Notes: generated by a model from the letters alone, not told the origin. DNA of 35,383 nucleotides from Thermococcus sp. (GCA_026987155.1 JALSNG010000064.1:1-35383); one strand, 5' to 3'. Positions 1 to 7,766 are shown, counted from the first letter of the stretch. Program-made: numbers and translations.

Positions 1-1053
1 AACGGGCACTCGTTGCATCAGGCAAGGGGGCATGTCTCAGGAAGGTTTGTACTCGTGATGAGCGACCACGTTTATGGCGAGGAGTTTATCCGGGAAGCCC
101 TGCGGGGGAGGGGTCTTATAGCGGATAGAAAGCCGAGATGGGTGGAAGTTGGTGAGGCGACCAAGGTTAAGGTTGAAAAAGACAGGGTTGTTGAGATAGG
201 AAAATCCCTTAATGACTGGGATGCTGTCGATACGGGCTTCTTCGTGGTGGATGAGGGTATCTTCGATATAACCTCGGAACTCGAAGAAGAGAAAAACGGC
301 GACTATTCACTAAGTGAGGTGATTGGGAGGGCCCGGCTTGAGATTACCTTTCTTGACGGTCTTCCCTGGGTTGATGTGGACACACAATCTGACCTTAAAT
401 TGGCCAGGAAAATGCTCGTCTTTACGGCCGTAAAGGGAACCGGCGACGGCTTCATAAGCAGGTACCTCAACAGGAAGATTTCAACCAGGGTGAGCTACCT
501 CCTTGTGGAGAGAACCACTCCAAATGAGGTAACGTTCATTACCTTTATCCTTGGAATTCTCTCGGCTCTTTTGACGCTCCTCAGCCTTCCAGTGGCGGGG
601 ATGCTGTACCAGATCAGCTCAATCCTCGATGGCGTTGACGGCGAACTCGCGAGGGCCCAGCTCAGGGAAAGCAGGTTCGGAGGCTACATGGATTCAATCC
701 TCGATCGATACGTCGATGGGGCTTTTCTGAGCTTGCTGGCGTATTCGGCCCTGAAGGAACCCATCTGGTGGCTCGTTTCGTTCCTCGCACTCTTTGGTTC
801 GGTGATGGTGAGCTACTCGACCGAGAGGTTCAAAGCGGCGTATTGTATGGATGCTTACGGAACCATTTCAGCCCTGAGAAAACTTCCTGGAAAAAGAGAT
901 GAGCGTGTCTTTTTGACCATGCTGTTCCTTCTGTATCCTGTTGAAGTATCAGTCAGAGCTCTCTTTGTCCTGATTGCCATCGTGACGAACCTTAGGGTTG
1001 TCCTCACACTCTATTTCGTCCGCGAAAAAGTTTCGCATCCGAAAACTATTTAA
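1..1053 (+). CDS. Bifunctional inositol-1-phosphate cytidylyltransferase / DIPP synthase (5' truncated by window)
   Basis: The frame is open from base 1 (N-G-H-S before the first possible TTG at 13), so the true start lies upstream and about 350 codons remain. The first ~135 residues look like the C-terminal half of a nucleotidyltransferase domain, with VMSDHVY and a DTGFFVVDEGIF segment. From ~residue 150 a membrane CDP-alcohol phosphatidyltransferase domain follows; its signature DGx2ARx8Gx3Dx3D is visible as DGELAR, then GGYMDSILDRY, with several hydrophobic helices after it. By family knowledge the enzyme makes CDP-inositol from inositol-1-phosphate, then joins it to a second inositol-1-phosphate to give phosphorylated di-myo-inositol phosphate, a heat-stress solute. 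The next gene makes the inositol-1-phosphate precursor, which supports this strongly. Confidence 0.92.
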   Translation, partial: NGHSLHQARGHVSGRFVLVMSDHVYGEEFIREALRGRGLIADRKPRWVEVGEATKVKVEKDRVVEIGKSLNDWDAVDTGFFVVDEGIFDITSELEEEKNGDYSLSEVIGRARLEITFLDGLPWVDVDTQSDLKLARKMLVFTAVKGTGDGFISRYLNRKISTRVSYLLVERTTPNEVTFITFILGILSALLTLLSLPVAGMLYQISSILDGVDGELARAQLRESRFGGYMDSILDRYVDGAFLSLLAYSALKEPIWWLVSFLALFGSVMVSYSTERFKAAYCMDAYGTISALRKLPGKRDERVFLTMLFLLYPVEVSVRALFVLIAIVTNLRVVLTLYFVREKVSHPKTI

Positions 1054-1091
1054 CCGATATAAAATAAGGGATACCACCGGAGGTGAAGGAG

Positions 1092-2240
1092 ATGGTTAGG
1101 GTTGTGGTACTCGGACAGGGCTACGTTGCCAGCATATTTGCAAGTGGCTTGGAGAAGATAAAAGCCGGAAAAATGGAGCCCTACGGTGTTCCACTGGCAG
1201 ACGAGCTCCCGATTAAGATTAAGGATATTGAAATTGTCGGTTCCTACGACGTTGATGCCAGCAAGGTTGGCAAGGACCTCTACGAGGTCGTCAAAGCATA
1301 TGACCCCGAAGCTCCGGAGAGCCTCAGGGGGATAACCGTCAGGAAGGGAATCCACTTGAGGAGCCTCAGGAACCTCCCGATTAAAGCGGTGGGCCTTGAG
1401 GACGATATGACGCTCAGCAAAGCTGTGGAGCACCTTGTTAACGAGTGGAAGGAACTCAAGGCGGAAGTCTTCGTTAACGTCTGCACCACGGAAGCGTTCG
1501 TGCCATTCGAGAGCAGGGAGGAGCTTGAGAAGGCTATCGCTGAAGACAACAGGGAGAGACTTACAGCCACCCAGGTCTACGCGTATGCCATTGCTAAATA
1601 CGCCAGTGAAGTCGGCGGCGCGGCCTTCGTCAACGCGATTCCAACTTTGATAGCCAACGATCCGGCGTTTGTGGAGCTCGCCAAGGAGAGCAACATGGTA
1701 ATCTTCGGCGACGACGGTGCAACCGGAGCAACGCCGCTCACAGCTGACGTACTCAGCCACCTCGCCCAGAGGAACAGGTATGTGCTCGATATAGCCCAGT
1801 TCAACATCGGTGGAAACAACGACTTCCTCGCTCTTACTGACAAAGAGCGCAACAGGAGCAAGGAATTCACCAAGAGCTCGGTCGTGAAGGACCTACTCGG
1901 CTATGATGCTCCCCATTACATTAAACCAACGGGCTTCCTTGAGCCTCTGGGGGATAAAAAGTTCATAGCGATGCACATCGAGTACGTCAGCTTTAACGGA
2001 GCGAGGGATGAGCTGGTCATAACAGGCAGGATAAACGACAGCCCAGCTTTGGCCGGCCTGCTCGTTGATTTGGTTAGGCTCGGGAAGATGGCTGTTGAAA
2101 AGAAGGCCTTTGGAACGGTTTACGAGGTAAATGCCTTCTATATGAAAAACCCTGGACCGAAGGAGGCCAAGAACATACCTCGCATCATAGCGCACGAGAA
2201 GATGAGAACCTGGGCCGGGTTAGAGCCAAGATGGCTCTGA
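1092..2240 (+). CDS. ino1: myo-Inositol-1-phosphate synthase
   Basis: The 382-residue product opens with a Rossmann motif (VVVLGQGYVASIFASGL) for NAD. Further on it has the family's VNAIP, FGDDGATGATPLTADVLSHL and FNIGGNNDFLAL segments typical of Ino1 enzymes. It converts glucose-6-phosphate to L-myo-inositol-1-phosphate in the cytoplasm. I choose ATG 1092 rather than the in-frame GTG at 1083, because GGAGGTGA at 1079-1086 is a ribosome binding site about five bases before 1092 and would overlap the GTG. It lies 38 bases after the IPCT/DIPP synthase gene, so the two probably form one operon for di-myo-inositol phosphate, a solute accumulated at supraoptimal temperature in Thermococcales. Archaeal Ino1 also supplies inositol for phosphatidylinositol lipids. 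Confidence 0.95.
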   Translation: MVRVVVLGQGYVASIFASGLEKIKAGKMEPYGVPLADELPIKIKDIEIVGSYDVDASKVGKDLYEVVKAYDPEAPESLRGITVRKGIHLRSLRNLPIKAVGLEDDMTLSKAVEHLVNEWKELKAEVFVNVCTTEAFVPFESREELEKAIAEDNRERLTATQVYAYAIAKYASEVGGAAFVNAIPTLIANDPAFVELAKESNMVIFGDDGATGATPLTADVLSHLAQRNRYVLDIAQFNIGGNNDFLALTDKERNRSKEFTKSSVVKDLLGYDAPHYIKPTGFLEPLGDKKFIAMHIEYVSFNGARDELVITGRINDSPALAGLLVDLVRLGKMAVEKKAFGTVYEVNAFYMKNPGPKEAKNIPRIIAHEKMRTWAGLEPRWL

Positions 2241-2291
2241 TTCTCTAAAACTTTTTAATCCCTTTTTCCTACCTTTCTTGGAGGGAAAACG

Positions 2292-2894
2292 ATGAGCTGG
2301 AAGAGGGGGGCGTATCCTGAGTACACCCTGGAGGATGTTGTGGCCGTTCTGTTCTTGCTTCAGAATCCACTGGGAAGAAAGGCTATATCTGAGACCTTGG
2401 ACCTCGGGGAGGGTAGTGTTAGAACTCTTTTGAGGAAGCTGTTGTGGGGGAGCCTTATACGCTCAGCCCGTAGGGGGCACTCCCTCACAGGGGAGGGAAG
2501 GAGCATCGTTGAGAGACTCTCAAAGCATTTTTCAGAGGTTCGGAAAGTGGGGGATGTTGAAGGTTACCCGGCGTATGCCCTTTTAATTAGAAACCCGCCG
2601 GACTTCAATAGTCTTGAACTAAGGGATGAGGCAATAAGGTTCTTTGCCAAGGGGGCCATGATTCTTCTCGTGAAGGGTGGAGAACCCGTTTTTCCCGAAG
2701 ATGGGAGGCCGTTACGGGAGACGATGCCCGAGTTAGCCGAGAGTCTCGGGAGGTTCTTCCGGTTCAGTGAGGGTGATCTGGTGGTAGTGACCTGGGCGGA
2801 GAAAGAAGGACACGCGATAAAAAGCGCCTATCATGTGGCATTGACCCTCAAGGGTAATGAGATGCCGGAGGAGATAAAGTCCCTCGTGAGGTGA
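2292..2894 (+). CDS. DUF4443 family protein with N-terminal winged helix
   Basis: The protein has 200 residues. Residues ~12-70 read as a winged helix-turn-helix (EDVVAVLFLLQNPLGRKAIS, then GSVRTLLRKLLWGSLI) with a following basic wing. The remaining ~130 residues are the domain I associate with DUF4443, of unknown function, ending in a segment with VVVTWAE. A TATA-like element ACTTTTTAATC near 2249-2259 and GGAGGG at 2280-2285 precede the ATG. pyrF follows four bases after its stop, so the two are probably co-transcribed. It could be a small-ligand-sensing regulator of pyrimidine synthesis, but that is only an inference from position. Confidence 0.78.
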   Translation: MSWKRGAYPEYTLEDVVAVLFLLQNPLGRKAISETLDLGEGSVRTLLRKLLWGSLIRSARRGHSLTGEGRSIVERLSKHFSEVRKVGDVEGYPAYALLIRNPPDFNSLELRDEAIRFFAKGAMILLVKGGEPVFPEDGRPLRETMPELAESLGRFFRFSEGDLVVVTWAEKEGHAIKSAYHVALTLKGNEMPEEIKSLVR

Positions 2895-2898
2895 AGCC

Positions 2899-3531
2899 AT
2901 GAAGAGACTCATACTGGCGCTTGATGTGTACGAACGGGAAAGGGCACTTGAGATAGCGGAACAAACGGCGGAATACCTCTGGGCTGTTAAGGTGAACTGG
3001 CCGCTGATAATCGGCTCCGGCTTGAATGTCATAACTGAAATCAAGCAGGTTACCGGGCTGCCGGTAATAGCGGACCTCAAACTGGCCGATATCCCCAACA
3101 CCAATCGGATGATAGCGGGCAGGGTTTTCAAAGCTGGCGCCGACTACATAATCGTTCATGGTTTCGTTGGGAGCGACAGCGTTAAAGCCGCTATGGAGCT
3201 CGGAAGGACGATAATGGTCGTTGAAATGAGTCATCCCGGTGCAAAGGAGTTCATTCAGCCGGTGACCGACGGATTGATCAAACTGGCCAACGAACTTGGG
3301 CCATTTGGTGTCATCGCGCCTGCAACGCGGCCGGAGCGCGTAGCCTATATCCGTTCGAAGCTGAAGCCGGAAATTAGAATCCTGAGTCCAGGCGTGGGTG
3401 CTCAGGGTGGAAAAGTGAGGGACGTTTTAAGGGCGGGGGCGGACTATATAATAGTCGGCCGCTCAATCTACGCGAGCAGGAACCCGCGTGAGAGCGCAAG
3501 GATGATTCATGATGAAGCCATGGGGGCGTGA
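2899..3531 (+). CDS. pyrF: Orotidine 5'-phosphate decarboxylase
   Basis: The 210-residue TIM-barrel enzyme shows the whole OMPDC signature. LILALDVYERERAL is at the N terminus, AVKVNWPLI carries the strand 2 lysine, and the catalytic Asp-Lys-Asp array sits in DLKLADIPNT. LSPGVGAQGG is the phosphate loop and ADYIIVGRSIY lies near the end. It decarboxylates OMP to UMP, the last step of de novo pyrimidine synthesis. GGTGA at 2889-2893 serves ATG 2899. It is four bases downstream of the DUF4443 gene and its stop overlaps the region before the PUA protein gene, so the operon continues. Length is normal for archaeal PyrF. Confidence 0.97.
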   Translation: MKRLILALDVYERERALEIAEQTAEYLWAVKVNWPLIIGSGLNVITEIKQVTGLPVIADLKLADIPNTNRMIAGRVFKAGADYIIVHGFVGSDSVKAAMELGRTIMVVEMSHPGAKEFIQPVTDGLIKLANELGPFGVIAPATRPERVAYIRSKLKPEIRILSPGVGAQGGKVRDVLRAGADYIIVGRSIYASRNPRESARMIHDEAMGA

Positions 3532-3533
3532 CT

Positions 3534-4052
3534 ATGGAGCTGAAGGTAAAGCACCCCCTCAGTAAGAAGGAAGTGAAGGAGATAATCCATGAGATGGGGG
3601 AAATCTTCGGTGATGAGATAGCGAAAAAGATGCTGAATAAAAAGGACCGGGTTGAGGTAGCTGAATTCGACAAAACCACAGAGATACTACTGGTTAACGG
3701 CAAGCCTTTCTTTATCAGAAGAAGGGGCCTCGTCTTTCCCCTGGTCATAGCACTCTATGAGCTCTCCAACGAAGAAGACCTGAGAAAGTGGCCGAGGAGG
3801 GTCGTGGTGGATGCCGGTGCCGTGCCATTCGTTATAAAGGGAGCCGATGTCATGGCTGCGGGAATAGTCGACGCCGATGAGAACATTGGGGAGGGCGACT
3901 TCGTCTTTGTGATCGAAGAGGAGTATGGAAGGCCTCTCGCCATAGGGGTTGCGCTTATGACGGGTAAGGCTATGAAGGAGAAGCCCAAGGGGAAGGCTGT
4001 GAAAAACATCCACCACGCCAAGGACAGAATATGGGAGCTGACGGTGGGTTGA
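3534..4052 (+). CDS. PUA domain RNA-binding protein
   Basis: The product has 172 residues. The N-terminal ~75 residues are an alpha-beta segment (KKEVKEIIHEMGEIFGDEIA), and from ~residue 85 a PUA domain follows, with VVVDAGAVPFVIKGADVMAAG and later GEDGFV-like GEGDFVFVIEEEYGRPLAIG. This layout is that of archaeal proteins related to MCT-1 and the N-terminal region of eIF2D. A role in RNA binding or translation is known for the family, but the substrate here is unknown. The start at ATG 3534 is preferred over GTG 3528, because GGGGGC at 3522-3527 is suitably spaced and the GTG overlaps the pyrF stop. The RibL gene follows with one intervening base. Confidence 0.85.
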   Translation: MELKVKHPLSKKEVKEIIHEMGEIFGDEIAKKMLNKKDRVEVAEFDKTTEILLVNGKPFFIRRRGLVFPLVIALYELSNEEDLRKWPRRVVVDAGAVPFVIKGADVMAAGIVDADENIGEGDFVFVIEEEYGRPLAIGVALMTGKAMKEKPKGKAVKNIHHAKDRIWELTVG

Positions 4053-4053
4053 A

Positions 4054-4509
4054 ATGGGGAAAAGCGGGGAGGGGAGGAAAATCCGGGTCCTTGTCGGGGG
4101 GGTCTTTGATATTCTCCATGTTGGCCACGTTCACTTTTTAAGGCAGGCGAAAGAACTGGGCGATGAGCTTGTGGTTATAGTGGCCCACGACGAGACAGTC
4201 CGGAGACAGAAGCGAAGGGAGCCCTTAAATTCCGCGGAGGAGCGGGCGGAGCTCTTGAGTGCCATAAAATACGTCGATAGGGTTTACATAGGTACCCCCG
4301 GGACCATAGATTTTGAGCTCGTAAAGCGCATAGATCCCGATGTGATAGCCATAGGCCCCGACCAGAAGTTCAGTTGCGAGAGGCTAAAAGAAGAACTCAA
4401 AAGGTACGGTATAAATGCGGAGGTAATCCGCATACCTTATCTCTACAAGAAGGATAGGGCAAAGACCAGCAAAATAATCCAAAGGATAATAGAGACGTAC
4501 TGTGAGTAA
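4054..4509 (+). CDS. ribL: FAD synthetase, RibL-type cytidylyltransferase-like nucleotidyltransferase
   Basis: The 151-residue protein of the cytidylyltransferase-like superfamily has VGGVFDILHVGHVHFLRQA with the HxGH nucleotide motif near residue 22-25, and a C-terminal YLYKKDRAKTSKIIQRI segment that fits the second signature, ISTT/S-like KTSKII. The archaeal RibL group transfers AMP from ATP (or CMP from CTP) to FMN and carries cysteines; here Cys are seen in KFSCER and at ETYCE. The partner activity, riboflavin kinase, is encoded at 25653-26294 in this same window. It is the last gene of the plus-strand run and faces the convergent RHH/ParA operon. Other members of the superfamily, such as glycerol-3-phosphate cytidylyltransferase, cannot be excluded from the sequence alone. 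Confidence 0.85.
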   Translation: MGKSGEGRKIRVLVGGVFDILHVGHVHFLRQAKELGDELVVIVAHDETVRRQKRREPLNSAEERAELLSAIKYVDRVYIGTPGTIDFELVKRIDPDVIAIGPDQKFSCERLKEELKRYGINAEVIRIPYLYKKDRAKTSKIIQRIIETYCE

Positions 4510-4529
4510 TGTTTATTTGACCTCCTGAT

Positions 4530-4546
4530 TTAATCCCCTGGATTAA
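4530..4546. terminator. Inverted repeat between convergent operons
   Basis: TTAATCC (4530-4536) and GGATTAA (4540-4546) form a perfect 7-bp inverted repeat with a three-base centre. It sits in the 39-base gap between the convergent ribL and RHH genes, with short T runs on both sides. A shared transcription end is plausible, but archaeal termination depends mainly on T tracts, so the assignment is tentative. Confidence 0.4.
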
Positions 4547-4548
4547 CG

Positions 4549-4869
4549 TTAAGGTTTAAACTTTGAAAGGTACTCCCTTAGGAAGTCTGGATCTTCTCTC
4601 TTGACGGCCTCCATCAATTCACGGAGCTTTTTTTCACCTATGGCCAATCGGAGATAGTAATAGAGATTGACGGCGTCTTCTACAATTATGCTCTGTCTTC
4701 GTCCCTCTTCTCCGTAGAGTTCTATGAGTTTCCTGTTCATATCCCTGCTTATATACAGCGTCTTCTGCATTTTTTCTTTTTTGGCAACTTTTTCCTCCTT
4801 TTTCTTTGAGGGCTTTGTGAGGTCATTAACGGAACCGTCAAAGAGCTTGGGGAGCTTACCCCTCGACAA
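4549..4869 (-). CDS. Ribbon-helix-helix-like partner of ParA
   Basis: The product has about 106 residues. A basic, lysine-rich stretch (residues ~18-35, KPSKKKEEKVAKKEK) leads into a probable ribbon-helix-helix domain starting at KTLYISRDMNRKLIELYGEE and running through IIVEDAVNLYYYLRLA. A C-terminal acidic and basic helix follows. I choose TTG 4869 because GAGGTGA lies six bases upstream; TTG 4875 would abut the Shine-Dalgarno. The gene overlaps the 3' end of the ParA gene by a few bases, so translation is likely coupled. ParA operons commonly encode a small DNA-binding partner, and this protein is a good candidate for the ParB- or CopG-like centromere-binding component. No centromere-like repeats were seen nearby. 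Function is inferred from fold and position. Confidence 0.7.
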   Translation of the reverse strand: MSRGKLPKLFDGSVNDLTKPSKKKEEKVAKKEKMQKTLYISRDMNRKLIELYGEEGRRQSIIVEDAVNLYYYLRLAIGEKKLRELMEAVKREDPDFLREYLSKFKP

Positions 4870-5626
4870 TCTCAATCACCTCTCTCGTCAGTTTTGAAAA
4901 AGCCTTTGAGGCCCGACTCTTTCCGTCGAATTCGAATATGCTTATGCCCTGACTCTGGGCCTTTTCGAGTGCTATTGCCCGGGGTATCGTGGTTAGTATT
5001 GGGGCATCCGGGTAGGCCTCTTTTAGCTCCTTTAGGCGCATCTTTGGGACTTTGGTCTGGCGAGTAAATTTGTTGGGTACGAGGCCAAGGAGCTTTAAGT
5101 TCTCGTTGGTCTCCTCCCGGATCATACGCATCAGGTTGAACATCAGTTGCATCCCTATTACTCCAAAGTAACTGAGTTCCAGTGGAATTATTACGTAGTC
5201 CGATGCCGTCATGGAGTTGACGAGGAAAATGCCCATACTCGGTGGATTGTCTATTAGCACGTAATCGTAATCCGGTAGAATCGGCAGAAGCGCTTTTTCA
5301 AGACGCCTCTCGCGGTTGTATGCGTTTATTATTTCGATTTCCCTCGCAGATAGGTTTAAATGGCTCGGGATCAGGTGAAGGTTTTCTCTAACCGGGATTA
5401 TGGAATCCTCCACTTCGCTCTCACGCGTCATTACGGTCCCCACGTTCTTATCGGCGTATTTGAGAACGTCCATCCCAATTAGGGCGAAAGTAAGGTTGAA
5501 CTGCGGATCTATGTCAACGAGCAGGACTCTCTTTCCAGCCTCTGCCAGACCATAACCCAGGTTTAAAGTGAGGGTTGTTTTTCCTACTCCCCCTTTCTGG
5601 TTGGCTATACTGATGACCACTGCCAT
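4856..5626 (-). CDS. ParA/Soj family ATPase
   Basis: The 256-residue deviant Walker ATPase has the KGGVGKTT motif at residues 11-18 with the signature lysine K11. The switch LLVDIDPQFNLT and Walker B-like VLIDNPPSMG are present. A basic region with RQTKVPKMRLKEL and a final FSKLTREVIEIVEG follow. Such ATPases move or position chromosomes, plasmids or protein complexes through ATP-dependent dimerisation on DNA. It lies 31 bases downstream of ftsZ and overlaps a ribbon-helix-helix partner gene, so division and segregation functions share one transcript. In archaea the family includes both SegA-like and MinD-like members. The lack of a C-terminal amphipathic membrane helix favours a ParA/Soj assignment here. 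Confidence 0.9.
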   Translation of the reverse strand: MAVVISIANQKGGVGKTTLTLNLGYGLAEAGKRVLLVDIDPQFNLTFALIGMDVLKYADKNVGTVMTRESEVEDSIIPVRENLHLIPSHLNLSAREIEIINAYNRERRLEKALLPILPDYDYVLIDNPPSMGIFLVNSMTASDYVIIPLELSYFGVIGMQLMFNLMRMIREETNENLKLLGLVPNKFTRQTKVPKMRLKELKEAYPDAPILTTIPRAIALEKAQSQGISIFEFDGKSRASKAFSKLTREVIEIVEG

Positions 5627-5657
5627 AAGAATCCACCCAATATGTTAAAGAGAAAAA

Positions 5658-6896
5658 TTAGCTCATGTCCACGAAGTCGTCGAATATCCTGAGGGCCCGT
5701 GGGGACGGCCCTCTTCGTTCCTGTCTTGCGATTGTGTTGTAAATCTTGTCATCGGAGTGTCTTGAAGCAAAACTTCTTGAGGGCTCTATTATGTTGCTCT
5801 TGAAGTTTTCGCCAACCTGAAGTGCCTCAGCGCCCCCGAGGATGTTGGGGCTCTTAACGCCGGTCATTATGACCATAGCCCTGACGACCTTTCCCATGTC
5901 TTCGTCTATCCTTGCCCCCCACTTGATTTCACTCTTTTCCCCGAGTCTCTCGTAAACGATGTCCATGGCGTTGCTTATCTCCCCGAGGCTGACGTCAGGC
6001 CCAACGGTGAAATGCACCAGGGCCTTTTCTCCGCTGGCGTACTCCACGTCGAGCATCTTGTTTTCGAGGGCGTTCTTTATCGCGTCAGAGGCCCTGTTGC
6101 TTGAGTCGCTTTCCCCAATACCTATAAGGGCCGCACCGCCGTTGTGCATAACGCTGTAAACATCCGCAAAATCTATGTTCACCATGGAGGGAAGTTTTAT
6201 CGTTTCAGTGAGTCCCTTTACCATTCTTGCTATTATCTCATCGGCGAAACGGAAAGCGGCGTTTATCGGAAGCTTTGGCACGAGTTTAAGGAGCTTGTCG
6301 TTTTCGATTATGATAACGGTGTCCGAGTAGTACATGAGTGCCTTTATTCCTGCTTTGGCCTTTTCTATCCGTACCTTCCCTTCGTTCCGAAACGGAAAAG
6401 TGACGACACTTACAACGAGGGGTTCTCTAAAGCGTCCGTTGTGTCTGGCGCGCTCTTTGACTACCTTGGCAACTACCGGCGCGGCTCCAGTACCGGTGCC
6501 GTTGCCCATGCCGGCCGTTATGAAGACGAGATCTGCATCGCCGATGGTCTCGGCTATCTCATGGGCACTTGCCTCGGCCGCGCGGTAACCTATCTCCGGA
6601 TCTCCGCCGGAGCCCTTTCCCTGGGTTATCTCCTTACCTAAGAGAAGTTTTCTATGGGCTTTGGTCCGGGAGAGATGCTGGGCATCTGTGTTCATTGCGA
6701 TGAGCTCGGCCCCCTGAACTCCGAGTTCGTAAAGTCTTGTTATGGTGTTGTTACCAGAACCACCAACTCCGACGATCACGATTTTTATCAGGTCTTCAAG
6801 ATCTTCTCCATCAAAACCAACGAAGGAGTCTTTCTTTGGCTTTTCATCGTCGAGATCAATGTTTATTCCCGCCTGTTCGAGTAACTTAAACACCAT
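5658..6896 (-). CDS. ftsZ: Cell division GTPase FtsZ (probably the FtsZ2 type)
   Basis: The 412-residue tubulin-fold GTPase has a ~35-residue N-terminal extension rich in acidic residues, then IVGVGGSGNNTITRL for nucleotide binding. The G-box is GMGNGTGTGAAP and the synergy (T7) loop NIDFAD carries both acidic residues needed for GTP hydrolysis. The C-terminal tail has a charged linker and ends with a conserved-looking hydrophobic peptide, PRALRIFDDFVDMS, possibly the site for membrane-anchor partners. It polymerises into the Z ring at mid-cell. A CdrS-like RHH gene sits 68 bases upstream on the same strand, as at ftsZ2 loci of other Euryarchaea, which favours FtsZ2 over FtsZ1. The paralogue assignment is inference and an alignment would settle it. 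ATG 6896 is the start; no strong ribosome binding site is visible. Confidence 0.95.
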   Translation of the reverse strand: MVFKLLEQAGINIDLDDEKPKKDSFVGFDGEDLEDLIKIVIVGVGGSGNNTITRLYELGVQGAELIAMNTDAQHLSRTKAHRKLLLGKEITQGKGSGGDPEIGYRAAEASAHEIAETIGDADLVFITAGMGNGTGTGAAPVVAKVVKERARHNGRFREPLVVSVVTFPFRNEGKVRIEKAKAGIKALMYYSDTVIIIENDKLLKLVPKLPINAAFRFADEIIARMVKGLTETIKLPSMVNIDFADVYSVMHNGGAALIGIGESDSSNRASDAIKNALENKMLDVEYASGEKALVHFTVGPDVSLGEISNAMDIVYERLGEKSEIKWGARIDEDMGKVVRAMVIMTGVKSPNILGGAEALQVGENFKSNIIEPSRSFASRHSDDKIYNTIARQERRGPSPRALRIFDDFVDMS

Positions 6897-6964
6897 GGCC
6901 CCAACCCCCTAATACCACACGGGCTTATTATGAGCTTTTGATTTTAGGGCTTATTTTACCCGTC

Positions 6965-7156
6965 TTATTTCATCACGTATTCTGGAGTCGAGCGTTCATT
7001 GCTTTCGAGCTGGTATAACTCCCTTTTGAGAAGCTCCCTTATAGCTGTCCTGATGATTTCGCTCCTGTTGGGATAAATCCCCTGTTTAACCAGCTGATCC
7101 ATGGCCTTTATAAGTCCCTGGGGGAGCTGTACACTGATAATTTTCATCTTGGTCAT
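6965..7156 (-). CDS. CopG-type ribbon-helix-helix regulator, CdrS-like
   Basis: The 63-residue protein is almost wholly one ribbon-helix-helix domain. The strand is MKIISVQLPQGL, helix 1 is IKAMDQLVKQGIYP, the turn NRSEIIRTAIRELL has the conserved N-R-S-E-I, and a short tail follows. The first gene of the ftsZ-parA operon, it is divergent from cgi121. In haloarchaea the short RHH protein CdrS next to ftsZ2 controls ftsZ2 and other division genes; the same gene order here suggests an orthologue. Either ATG 7156 or ATG 7147 could be used, and GGTGG precedes both. A palindrome lies just upstream in the promoter, which may be its own operator. Confidence 0.85.
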   Translation of the reverse strand: MTKMKIISVQLPQGLIKAMDQLVKQGIYPNRSEIIRTAIRELLKRELYQLESNERSTPEYVMK

Positions 7157-7196
7157 TGATGTACCACCCGTGGGAGCAAGCCGCTGAAGTAGTGAT

Positions 7197-7216
7197 TAAT
7201 TTAATTAGTTAAATAC
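7197..7216 (-). promoter_or_regulatory. Promoter of the cdrS-ftsZ-parA operon with a palindrome
   Basis: On the minus strand a TATA box (TATTTAAC, about 7209-7216) lies some 55 bases before the first ATG of the RHH gene. Directly downstream, TAATTTAATTA at 7197-7207 is a perfect palindrome around base 7202. It is placed between the TATA box and the expected start of transcription, where a repressor would block initiation. The AT-rich context raises the chance of a coincidental match. Confidence 0.5.
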
Positions 7217-7330
7217 TTTGCGGGTCAAGATTAATATTAGCATATTATTTTTTCCAAAAATTTTTTAAGATTTCTTGGTTGTAGGACATTTTTTTAACAA
7301 TGCTCCCAACCATGCATTGGGATGCTTTAA

Positions 7331-7342
7331 GGTTTTTAAATG
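7331..7342 (+). promoter_or_regulatory. TATA box of cgi121
   Basis: GGTTTTTAAATG is a good archaeal TATA element for the plus-strand gene. Transcription would be expected to begin about 25 bases downstream, near 7362, which limits the coding start to one of the codons after 7370. The stretch 7217-7330 between this and the divergent RHH promoter is very AT-rich, and I see no further gene in it. Confidence 0.5.
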
Positions 7343-7385
7343 TTCGAGCTCTGGCTCTCATTGGGGTGCCGTTGCCTTGGTGGTT

Positions 7386-7766
7386 GTGAAGAGAGTTATG
7401 GTTCACGCTCCAGGGGATCTCATTCCTCATCTGGGAGAAAAGTTTCAGCTTGTTTCAGCGGACTGCATTGAAGAGGTCCTCTTCGCCTCGTTATTGAGTT
7501 TGAGGTCATTTGAGAGGGGGACTAACAGGGCAAAAACACTCGGGGGAGAGTTGCTTCTCAGGCTCGCTGGAACACATCAGATTTCAGAGGCCATTCGACT
7601 TCGTGGGGTTAAAGTCGGTCCCCACTATCTCGTTGTTTTTGGGGGTGAGGAGGAGGCCAGGACCTTCATAGAACGGTTCGGGTTGGAGGAGCTGCCTCCC
7701 GAGCACTGCGAAGGAAAAATCCTCAAACCCCTCATGGAGAAAGCTGCTCTCGTTGAGACCATCTAA
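7386..7766 (+). CDS. cgi121: KEOPS complex subunit Cgi121
   Basis: The product has about 127 residues. The central LRLAGTHQISEAIRLRGVK segment, then PHYLVVFGGEEEARTFIERFG and the C-terminal LMEKAALVET, match the pattern of archaeal Cgi121 proteins (for example R-x-S-G-x-R-Q-I-x-E-A-I in the middle and E-K-x-A-L-x-E-L at the end). Cgi121 binds Bud32 and the tRNA 3' end within KEOPS and helps to make t6A37 in ANN-decoding tRNAs. The start is uncertain: GTG 7386 is used here, but TTG 7377 (with GGGGTG at 7363-7368) and ATG 7398 are real alternatives, all downstream of the TATA box. Other KEOPS subunits are not in this window. Confidence 0.85.
   Translation: MKRVMVHAPGDLIPHLGEKFQLVSADCIEEVLFASLLSLRSFERGTNRAKTLGGELLLRLAGTHQISEAIRLRGVKVGPHYLVVFGGEEEARTFIERFGLEELPPEHCEGKILKPLMEKAALVETI

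Noticed and set aside
1050..1760. Minus-strand ORF of 236 codons inside ino1
   Set aside because: It is an antisense shadow of ino1 with no recognisable motif and no promoter.
6144..6641. Plus-strand ORF of 165 codons inside ftsZ
   Set aside because: It is antisense to the well-supported ftsZ and has no domain or ribosome site.
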